Below, one piece after another: positions 37,501-49,500 of a stretch of DNA of 64,000 nucleotides. Numbering within the stretch: the first letter of the stretch is position 1; each line of letters opens with the position of its first letter. Origin of the DNA: Acanthopleura granulata (lineage: Eukaryota; Mollusca; Polyplacophora; Chitonida; Chitonidae); contig JABBOT010000007.1 in assembly GCA_016165875.1 (NCBI GenBank), forward strand, positions 19,026,447 through 19,090,446. The letters run 5' to 3'. The notes under the pieces are model-generated. The model saw only the letters and a list, made by a program, of their open reading frames with translations. It made no database searches and was not told the DNA's origin. A program made the position numbers and the translations under genes.

Positions 37501-40500
37501 TTTTTTTTACAGAAGTCAAATCAGAGGAAGAACAATCTGAATAGAACACTTGAGAATTTAGCCCTAAATCTGTTACTTTGGTTTACTTTTTGTGATGTTT
37601 TATTTATATTTTACGGAGTTGCAAACTCACATTCTTCACAGTTGCTTTTTAAATCCATTAAGCCTAGTTTTTCTCAAGGGTAAATGCAGTGTGTGTTAAA
37701 TTTGCAATTTGTTTTTGTCTTTCTAGCAAAGAATAGTTGGTGATTCTGCACTGATAATATGAAGTTTCCGGATATTCCAGTTGTCAGCATTTTTTGTACG
37801 CTATTACATTGCAGGCATATTTAGGATCATATTTTGTTTCTTCAGCGCTAAGAAGCCAGGTGCAGAAAGCTAACGAACATGCTGCTCAGTACAAGGAGAT
37901 AGCTGACAGTGTAGAGAAGGGGCTAAAGGAACAGAATGAGGTATGTGAGATAGAGGCCTAAAGAACAGAATAAAGCATATTAGATAAAGGCTTAAGGAAC
38001 AGAAAGAGGTTTGTTATATAGAGACTGGGCTTAAAGGAAAAGAACACATTTATACAACCAACACTTTAAATGAAAGAACTATACAAACTGTATGGAATAC
38101 TATTTTTTTTACATTTTTTAAAGGTTTTGTAAAAGAGACAATCTGTTGTAAACAGCATCATTTTTTACAAAATCCACCTGACAAAATCATGCCTACGCGC
38201 GTGTGTCTGAATTACAATGTCCTGAAGACAGAGAGCTCAACCTGTCCTTTCAAAGACTGTCCCTGTCAAAGCCAGAAATCCCGGTTCCCACTCACTTGAG
38301 CTTGATGTGTGGTTGGTCAAACTACTGCTCTCAGCCTCACTCCTCTGCGATTCAAACTGGTAGCCTTGCAAGCCGAAGTTACATTCACTATCATCAGAAC
38401 TGAAGCCCTGCATTACGTTACCTACATGATTCTGTTTTTTTACCTTCAAAGACAGAAGAGCTACTTTGCAAAGCTCAGCACGATGGCATAAGCAATCTGT
38501 TCAAATGGCGGCCTAAAAAGGCTTCTCAACCTTGGATGCTTAACTTTTAAATACTCAAATAACAAGCACTTCTGCCAGAAAATTGAGATTTTTTATTTAA
38601 CCATAAGTAAAGCTCTTTTAAGGTATAGGTTGTATAAATGTGTTCTTTTCTTTAAAGGAACAGAATGAGGTATGTGAGATAGAGGCTTAAAGCATATAAG
38701 ATAAAGACTTAAGGAACAGAAAGAGGTCTGTTGTATAGAGATAGAGCTTAAGGGACAGAATGAGGTATGTGAGATAGAGGCTTAAAGAACAGAATGAGGT
38801 GTGTGAGGTAGAGAAAGAATTCAGAAACAGAAAGATGTGAGATGGAGAAGGGACTTCAGGAACAGAAATACATGTGTGAGATAGAGAGGCTCAAGAAACA
38901 GAATAAGGTGTGTGAGATATAGAAGGAGGCTTAAGGGAAAGAGAAATGTATGTGAGATAAAGAAGGGCTTAAAGAACAGGATAAGGTATTTGAGACAGAA
39001 TTAAATAGGTTACATAGAAAAGGGGCCAGGGGAGCAGAATGGGGTACAGTGTAGTACTGAGTAGTATGAAGATCACTCAAAACTAAACTTATTCAATTTA
39101 CTACCATTGTTTATGGGAGAAATTCTTGAGAGTGGCAATTGACAATAATCAGTCATATAAATAAATAAATACGCATTGTTACCTTGGTTACCAGATCAGC
39201 AAACAGTTCAAGGATTCTCTGGAGAGTAAACTAAAGGAAATGGAAGAACGTAAGTGAGGATTTCGCAAGTTTCTTAGAGATAGTTCTATTCCATGTGACT
39301 TAGCGCTCCAGTGCGGTGTATTGACCCAGTTGCCTCTCACCAATGCAGTGGCTGTGAATTCAAGCACAGCTCATGCTGGCTTCCTCTCCGGTCCCACATG
39401 GGATGGTCTTCCAGCAGCCTGCCCATGGACTTCTCTGGGTTTCTCTAGTGCTCTGCGCGGTTTCCTCCCACCATAATGTTGGCCGCCATCTTAGAAGTGA
39501 AATATTCTTGAGCATGGCGTAAAACACCAATCAAATAAATAAGTAAATTCCTTGTGACTTTATGCTGTAAGCATATTTGGGGACCACTCTCACAAACCTT
39601 TGTTCGAAGATTTTAGTCTCTTAACAGTGTTACCTAGGGGAAACACAGGCCTTGGACAGGGAATTTGCAGATAAAATGGCAGAGTTATTACTGATCACAT
39701 AATCGTAGGTTCATTGAAGACCAAATCAGTCAGGATATGATTTAATCCTGTACCTATGGACGGGGAAAGTTTGTCATTCCACTACTTCCCAAAAGTAGCG
39801 GATTTACCCTGGTTTCCTCCAGGCATAAATTTGACCATTGGTACAAGAGAAAAATTCATCATTATCGCAGTGATAATCAGTCACTTGAGTAATTAATCAG
39901 TCAAACACTGTAAGGTTACTTTAATGCAGAGAAAGTGACAAGTGAAGTCTGATGTAAGTAGAAAGACTCTCTCTGATATTCATGTTGTTTTCCTTCATAA
40001 AAATGATTTGAGTTTTGTTGTATAATGGAGAAAACCCAGGAAATAATATGGTGGATTGGAATGCTTGGAAGATATCAAAGCTGATGTTCTGTTTTCTTGT
40101 TGACAGAGAAAGCTAAGTTGGAGCAGCAAGTGCTGAACTTTGATAAGGAGCGTCAGGATTTGATGACAGAGAACATCCGAGTGACTGAGGAGAGTCACAA
40201 GCTGGTCAGTAAAACTGGACTGAATACTGAACTGCCGAGATTACTCTCAGATTGTAGGATCAGTGTGAGACCCAGCGATATCACTACAATACTTAATCAT
40301 CTGTGTTAACAGTACTCTCCTCTGAGGCTATTGAAGATGAACATGAGGCTATTTGCCGAGCATGAAGTGCAGGTTCAAAACCGCCCTTGGGTCAGGAATT
40401 AGTACGTTCCACGGCTGTCATGACAGGTGGGGCCTTGGTGACAATAAGCAATTGCTGACACCTGGATGATAATTTGCATAGTGTAATGTTTAACCACACT

Positions 40501-43500
40501 TGTCGTCCACCAGTATGGTGTGCAGATCTCTATGTCACAGGTGGTCAAGTTTGTCAGTAACTTGCCAAAGGTCACTACTTTTCCCCTGGTCGGTACTTTT
40601 TTTTCCAACCACTGACTGCCATTATATAGTGAAACCTCTCTGAGTATGGCATTAACCAATCAAGGAAATAAATAAATAAATAAATAAATAAATGTTACTT
40701 TCAGATAATAGGTTCAGTGTCGGATCCAGCGACGTCAGTGCTGGACTAAGTCAGTTTTGCTAAAGGCTCACTCATCTGATGCTAGTCTACAGAATTTTCT
40801 TTATAAATTTGCACATGCTTTGTATGAACCTTGTGTTTTAACCACCCTGTATAAACTATTGTGTTGTATAGTCCCTGACGTGACATGTTATTCAAACACA
40901 CTTGTGTTAACAGAATGCAGAGCTGAGGAAGCAGCTGGCCAGTCTACAGTACGAGCTGGGGGAGGCAGTGGAGAGACGAGAGTTGGCCATCAGTGTGGAG
41001 CAGACCAGCCGGGCCGACTGTCAGGCACAGGCTAAGATTGCAGCTGAGGTCAGCCTCACCGCACACTAAAGGCCCTGTCACGCAGAGCTGTGACTAACTT
41101 AGTCCTCTGAAAGTCGACACAATCTCTTGATAGTGGTTAATCATGGCCGAATTACCTGGATTGAAAGCCTCAAAACTGTGCAGTCACCTATATACTGATG
41201 TATCAAGTCCTGCAGGACACTTAGTTATCCAGGGTTGTCATAAAATCCATAACTTCACCATGAAATTTACTTATTAGGCTGAATTATATTGGACTCACGT
41301 GAATTCTCAACCATGTTAAATACGCTGTTTACTTGAACTTGTTACATAACTTCGAATACTGTCACTCTTGATACTCATGTCACATTTTGTGACGAAGCAG
41401 GACAGATTCTACTTTTCTCATCCTCTTAGTGGGTTACCATAGCTACAGTGATGATGACCTATTGGAAGATTGTGATGAATAAGTGTATTGTTTTTCTGCA
41501 GGCTCAGGACAAGTACGAGCGTGAGCTGATGTTACATGCAGCAGATGTGGAGACACTGACCACTGTCAAGAAACAGGTACCCACTGACACGAGGCCTTCA
41601 GACTTTGGTCATAATTGAGGATGATGCTTATAGATGCCTGGCCTCCTTCTTGGACTTCATCTAGACTGTGGTGTTAACCCATGATCATTCATTCATTCAT
41701 ACTGTGGTGTTAACCCATGATCATTCATTCATTCATACTGTGGCGTTAACCGATGATAATTCATTCATTCATTCATCCATACTGTGGCGTTAACCCATGA
41801 TAATTCATTCATTCATTCATCCATACTGTGGCGTTAACCCATGATAATTCATTCGTTCATTCATTGATACTGTGATCATGTGATGAACAGATTCATTGAA
41901 AGAGTTAAAAATACCCATAAAGGAAAGAACAATAGGGAATATATTTTTTTAATTTCAAAGACAAGTACAATATTTTTAAAGTTTTGCTGAGTAGCCTTTC
42001 TTAAAAGTAAGTCCAAATCAACGTAATGTGAACCGTAATATAGAACATGAAGTCAACATGGTAAATGTGCATTTTTTGTCATATGTGGGGCTCTTTGTTT
42101 TGAGATGTTGAGAAGTGTGAACCTTAAATGACATTCAACACATTTATAATCATGCAGAGGTGAATCGCCCATACCCGTGTATAATCGTAAAGTCACTAAA
42201 TGTTCGTGTGTGCTTGTTTCTAGCTGGAAGGTTTTACAACTAAAGTGGAGGAAGCAAAAGAAGAAGCCAGGGTGGCCAAGAATAAACTAGAAGAGTCACA
42301 GGTATGTTGTTTGTGCTGAAAGGAAAACGGCTGTAAAGTTGATTCTTCACTGGTTACAGTCATTGTCCCGGTAATTTGTTCATGTTGCCAACCACTAGCC
42401 CAATAATGACTTGCCTGGCAACCAGCATAAAAGGAACAGCACAAGTACAGCTCATTTTTCATGTCATCTACATGGTGATTAAGTGAAGCTGCATTTGATC
42501 TGGCTTTAACAAGGAGACGTCGTTGTGATGTGAACAAAATTATGTTGAAAGAGACATTCAGCCCCAAGAAAAAGACAGACATAAAGTGCATGAAGTATGA
42601 AAATGTTCAAGGATTGTATCTTATATAATACTGCATGTATTGAGCAAAGGTATTGCATTTGGTGTAAAGAACTAACACAAAGGAGAATGAATGTTCCCAC
42701 TGTCTCACCAGAAGGTTCTCAAATGTCTCACTGGAAAGTTTTTCATTGTCTCACCCAACGGTTGCTATTGTCTCACGTGATTGTTTCCAGCATCTTATCC
42801 TTTTCTTCCCAATGTCTCATGCGATTTCTCCCACTCGCACCTGATTTTTCCCATTGTCTCACATGATTGTTCCTACTGTCCCAACTGATTGTCCCGCCTG
42901 TCCCACCCAAATGTTCTCAATCTCCCACCCCATTTTTTTCACTGTCTCACTCGAAGATTGTAGCTTTCCAGTGCCCTGAATGAATGGTCCCACAGTTTCA
43001 CACAAATGCTCCTAGTCTCGATTCATCCATTGTCTCACTTGAATGATTCCACTGTGTCATCTTATCGTTTTCATTGTCTCACTTTAATGTTCTCGTTGTT
43101 TCAGCTTATTTTTTCCATTGTCTTACTTGAATGTTCTCACTGTTTGACCTTATTGTTTCCATTGTCTCACTTTAATGTTTCCACTCTTTCACCTGATCAT
43201 TCCCACTGCTTGCCTGTATTTCAGACATCCTGGGCAGAGCAGGAGAAACTGCTGAAGGAAGAGTGTAACAAACTGGAGAAGAGATGTGAGGAGTTGAACA
43301 ACCAGAACTCTGTCCTTCATGATCAGATGAGCAAGGTACTGTAGTTTATGCTTATGCATTGGTCAAAAATAACGTTCTCATTGATGATTTTTTGAAAAAC
43401 GGGGCTTTCAGGTCTTTTGTTAATTTGGAATTTGATCGTGTTCATCTCACCTGCAGCATAAAGTGTTTACCTGGAATTGTAAAGCCTATCCCTCAAGAAA

Positions 43501-46500
43501 AGAAAACTTTTAATTACAGTTTCCTTTGACTTTAATAAGAATCTGCTTTACTTGTTGGCCAGCTGAGTACTCAGGTAGTTGCCATCCAGCAGTCCTCTCT
43601 GACTGACCCTGGGGCTGGGGTGACCTCTGCAGCGGAGGGGGAGAAGTCAGGTGAACAGTTGCTCGAAGTTATCAGGTAAGTCAGGCAGTGGGGGTGGGAG
43701 TGAGAAAAGGCTTGCGGGGATGAGGGGGCTAGGGGTGAACAACAGTGAAGAAAGAGAAGAAAGCATGAAAATGATGCTAAATTCAGATGAAAGAATGTCA
43801 AAACTTTTGTACAAATATGGTCTTCAGTATTTTTTGGAATTTTTTTTTTTCAGGAAAAAATGGTATTTGAAAATATATTTATATTTTGGGTATTTAGGAC
43901 CAACTTTTGGTATTTATCGTTGTTGCATAATAATGTTCTAAATAAGGATGTGTTGCATGTAAATTTATTTGAATGTAAATTTGTTGATTGTGTCCACATA
44001 TGCACTTAACCTGAATTATGATAATATTTATAAACGTATTAAAAATGTAAATACATTTGCTGACTGAAAAGGTAAAATTCTAGTGCAAAAATCCTCATCC
44101 TCATTTGTGACATTATTACACAAAGACATTAAATACAGAAAGGTAGTCTCAAATACCCACCGTGCAAAAATTATTTTCAATTGTCTTTTTCTCCTTCAAG
44201 AAAAATTGAAAAAAAGAAAATACCGAAAAGCACATTTACACTCTGAACTTTGTCATTTTTATGTTTTCTACACCTTAAAGTAGACGATATTTGAGGCCAG
44301 AGGATCACAAAGGTGTCTTAGACTTGTGTCAGTCTTCACTTGAAAACATTTCTCTGCACTGAAATTATGACTGACTTTGAGATTGTTACTTTAACTTTTA
44401 GAGTTGTGTGATTGGATAAAGTCGAAGACAGCTTTGTTAACTTGGGGCCAGGAAAGCTGTCATAAGTTCTCAAGAACGCTGGTGCCCAATTTTTAAGTAG
44501 GGGATTTTTTTGTTATTACTCATCCAGAAAATAGGTAAACTTGAGCTGTTACAGCATTCCTGTGATGATATATATCTCTAGGTTTTTGAGACGTGAAAAA
44601 GAGATAGCAGAAACCAAACTAGAGGTGATTCAATCTGAGGCGAACCGTCTTCAACGGCAGCGAGAAATATTGGAGAAGCAGCTAAGGGAGACAAATACAT
44701 CACTGGCTGAGGAGAGAGAACGATCTCAGGTAGGGAAACGAGGGTGTTGCGTGCTCAAGTAAGTGTCATGAAATGATTTCTGTTGAGTAGGAATTTAAAA
44801 TAAAGTGACTTAAAAGTCTTCGTCTTTCCGAAGATGAGAGCAACTTGATTCCAGCACTCGTTGCTTCAGTCACAACATGATGTGAGGTGAAGTTTGTGGT
44901 GAAGGGTTTGGTATTTCAAGTTATCCACAGCTTGCCCAGGACTAGAGGACTGTTTAATTAGAAGTGTATAAGCTTAGAGTAAGACTTCAGGTGTATGATC
45001 TTTACATGTTTTGTCTGACTCAACATTTAACTTAGTTTCAACAACAACCATATGAAAGTGAAATATTCTTATGCCAGATGTTGAACAAAAAAACAAAATG
45101 GCAGTTCTCTGCTCTTGTGTTCACAGATCAGTGTGCAAACAGCTCAGCAGCATGCAGACCTGATGAGGAAGGTGGAGAACCACAACCTGCTGGCGGACAG
45201 CAACAAGCTGCTGAGGGAAGAGAAGGAGAAATACCTGCAGCAGTTACGGGAGTTAGAAGTCAAGGTGAGTCATGTGAGATGTCAGAATAGAGAGATTGTG
45301 AGAGAAGAGAAGGAGAAATACCTGCAGCAGTTACGGGAGTTAAAAGTCAAGGTGAGTCATGTGAGATGTCAGAATAGAGAGATTATGAGGGAAGAGAAGG
45401 AGAAATACCTACAGCAGTTAGGGGAGTTAGACGTCAAGGTGAGTCATGTGAGGTGTGAGAATAGAGAGATTGTGAGGGAAGAGAAGGAGAAATACCTGCA
45501 GCAGTTAGGGGAGTTAGAAGTCAAGGTGAGTCATGTGAGATGTCAGAATAGAGAGATTGTGAGAGAAGAGAAGGAGAAATACCTGCAGCAGTTACGGGAG
45601 TTAAAAGTCAAGGTGGGTCATGTGAGATGTCAGAATAGAGAGATTGTGAGGGAAGAGAAGGAGAAATACCTGCAGCAGTTACGGGAGTTAGAAGTCAAGG
45701 TGAGTCATGTGAGATGTCAGAATAGAGAGATTGTGAGGGAAGAGAAGGAGAAATACCTGCAGCAGTTACGGGAGTTAGACGTCAAGGTGAGTCATGTGAG
45801 GTGTGAGAATAGAGAGATTGTGAGGGAAGAGGAGAAATACCTGCAGCAGTTACGGGAGTTAGACGTCAAGGTGAGTCATGTGAGGTGTGAGAATAGAGAG
45901 ATTGTGAGGGAAGAGAAGGAGAAATACCTGCAGCAGTTAGGGGAGTTAGAAGTCAAGGTGAGTCATGTGAGATGTCAGAATAGAGAGATTGTGAGAGAAG
46001 AGAAGGAGAAATACCTGCAGCAGTTACGGGAGTTAGAAGTCAAGGTGAGTCATGTGAGATGTCAGAATAGAGAGATTGTGAGGGAAGAAGAGCAAGGAGT
46101 TAGAAGTCAAGGTGAGTCATGTGAGATGTCAGAATAGAGAGATTGTGAGGGAAGAGAGAAATACCTGCAGCAGTTACGGGAGTTAGAAGTCAAGGTGAGT
46201 CATGTGAGATGTCAGAATAGAGAGATTGTGAGGGAAGAGAAGGAGAAATACCTACAGCAGTTAGGGGAGTTAGACGTCAAGGTGAGTCATGTGAGGTGTG
46301 AGAATAGAGAGATTGTGAGGGAAGAGAAGGAGAAATACCTGCAGCAGTTACGGGAGTTAGAAGTCAAGGTGAGTCATGTGAGATGTCAGAATAGAGAGAT
46401 TGTGAGAGAAGAGAAGGAGAAATACCTGCAGCAGTTACGGGAGTTAGAAGTCAAGGTGAGTAAAGTCAGGTGTGAGAGTAGAGAGATTGTGAGGGAAGAG

Positions 46501-49500
46501 AAGGAGAAATACCTGCAGCAGTTACGGGAGTTAGAAGTCAAGGTGAGTCATGTGAGATGTCAGAATAGAGAGATTGTGAGAGAAGAGAAGGAGAAATACC
46601 TGCAGCAGTTACGGGAGTTAAAAGTCAAGGTGAGTCATGTGAGATGTCAGAATAGAGAGATTGTGAGGGAAGAGAAGGAGAAATACCTACAGCAGTTACG
46701 GGAGTTAGAAGTCAAGGTGAGTCATGTGAGATGTCAGAATAGAGAGATTGTGAGGGAAGAGGAGAAATACCTACAGCAGTTACGGGAGTTAGAAGTCAAG
46801 GTGAGTCATGTGAGATGTCAGAATAGAGAGATTGTGAGGGAAGAGGAGAAATACCTGCAGCAGTTACGGGAGTTAGAAGTCAAGGTGAGTCATGTGAGAT
46901 GTCAGAATAGAGAGATTGTGAGGGAAGAGAAGGAGAAATACCTACAGCAGTTACGGGAGTTAAAAGTCAAGGTGAGTCATGTGAGATGTCAGAATAGAGA
47001 GATTGTGAGGGAAGAGAAGGAGAAATACCTACAGCAGTTAGGGGAGTTAGACGTCAAGGTGAGTCATGTGAGGTGTGAGAATAGAGAGATTGTGAGGGAA
47101 GAGAAGGAGAAATACCTGCAGCAGTTACGGGAGTTAGAAGTCAAGGTGAGTCATGTCAGGTGTGAGAGTGACCAGTGTGTGAGGGAAGCAGCTACGTGTA
47201 TGGGCATTAAAAGTCAAGGTGAATTATGTCAGATATAGTTGTACACTTTGGTTATTTACCTCTGGAAGCCCAGAAAAACAGTATTTCTCATGCAGCCACA
47301 GCTCTTTAGGCAGACAGTCCCATTTATTTTAGTGTTAAAATGTGTGTTAATAAATCCATTTATGAGAGTTGTGCCATGTTATTTGATTCTGTTTATGCAT
47401 CATGGAAAATAACGGATTCCCCCAAGAAGAGCAAATTCACACAGAAAGAGTAACTGTGATATGGGACTACATGGGTGACAGTATCCTCACACAGTATTAT
47501 CTGTTCCACAGAAATACACATTCTCTGAGAACATTTTTTTGAATTACATTTCGAATATTTCTTCAAGTATTGTGATGAAGACACCTTTGAAGTGTGAGGT
47601 CAGAAGCATCATTGTTGTTGTAGATTTGAACATTCATGATGTAAACCTAACTATTTGCAGACAAAGACAATGGAGGACCAGATTGCACCCCTGCAGAAAG
47701 CCAATTGTGATCTTCAGACCCAGTGTGATACCCTGGCAGCGGAGAAGACCATTCTTCAATGGGAGGTGGACAGGTGGAAGAACCGAACCAACCACCTGAT
47801 ACAGCAGTGCAACAAGGCTGACCCTGAGGAGCAGAATAGACTGCTGTAACTTATTTGGACTATTTCATTCAGTTATTATCGATTCTCGTGCTTTGTATTA
47901 CTGTCATTTTTTTGCAGTGTTTGCAAGATGTTTATTCAGGCACATTTTGAAGGCATTATTTGTTGTAGTCTGAGAAAATTACACTTTTTGTGAAGGTCAG
48001 AGAAATTGGCCTCTCCAACCAGTGTAGTTTTGTGTTCAAAAATTGAATTGAAAAGTTGCATAAATTGCAATGCAGGTTGTTCTTTCATATCTGAAAATGT
48101 TTAGGAATTAGAGTAAAGAGTGGGGCATTGATGGCTGCATGATTGAGATCCTTGTTTTACAAGGTGTCTATTGTAGTCTTTGACAGAGGCACTGTGAGCA
48201 GTTCCCTGGATTTTTGTGCTTGTTTACAGAATTTAAAGTGATATTTCTGTGTAATTGGCTGTATTTCTGATCTGTCTGTTCACCAGGCAAGAGAAGGAGA
48301 ACCTGAGGAAACAGATCACAAATCTGACAGAAGAGACCCATAAACGCAGGTATGTCATGCAAGATGAGGTGAAATAAACACAGGTATGTGGAACAGATTG
48401 AGATGAAATAAACACAGATGTGCCAGACAAGATGAAGATAAATAAACACAGGTGTGTGACACAAGATTAGGTTAAAATAAATACAAGATTATCATACCAG
48501 AGGTTAAATGAATACAGATAGGTGACACAAGATGAGGTTAAAAAAAGTAGGTAGCTGACACAAGGCAAGGGTAAGTAAATCTAAGTGTGTCACACAAGGT
48601 GATGTAAAATAAAAACAGGTTTGTCACACAATGTGATATGAAATAAACATGTGCATCACGGAAGGTGATGTTAAATAAACACAGGTGTCACACAAGGTGA
48701 TGTTAAATAAACACAGGTGTCACACAAGGTGATGTTAAATAAACACAGGTGTCACACAAGGTGATATTAAACACAGGTGTCACGGAAAGTGAAGTTAAAT
48801 AAACACGGGTGTGTCATGGAAAGTGATGTTAAATATACACATGCATCACACAAGATGATGTTAAATAAACACAGGCGCGCACAGGGTGATGTGAAATAAA
48901 CACAGGTACATCACACAAGGTGATGTTTAAATGAACACAGGTGTGTCACACAGGGTGATGTTGAACAAACACAGGTGTGTCATGGGTCAGACTTTGGCTC
49001 ATTTAGAGGGCCACCGTCAGTCGATTAGCACACTAGCGCAGCACAATGAAGAAGGATCCCACCAGTGGGGTCGCTGGGAGTTCAAGTCCAGCTCATGCTG
49101 GCTTCCTCTCCAGCCATACATGGGAAGGTCATCCAGCAACCTGCAGATGGTCATGGGCTCCCCCCCGTGCTCTGCTCGGTTTCCTCGCACCATAATGGTG
49201 GCCCCCGTCATATAAGTGAAATATTCTTGAGCACGTCGTAAAACAGCAATCAAATAAGTAAATAAGTAAATTCAACTCATTTACCTTGTGTATGAGTGCA
49301 GATTTCACCAGTTTAGTATTATGCATTATTTTCAGGGCAGAGAATTCTAGGTTATCAGCTCGTCTTCAGACTCTACAGTAAGTTCTGTAGTCCAATTTTA
49401 TACTGATCACTCAGTTTGGTGTAGTTCTTTAGTTGTGTATGATTTCTTCACAGGAAAGTGTATTTATGTTCCTTTAGTAATCTGCAAATGCTTATTATTT

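Noticed and set aside
46195..47238. 347-codon ORF in the second half of the exon 38 array as a separate gene
   Set aside because: Same units as the exon 38 extension, separated by the frame-damaged pair; no own promoter or unique sequence.
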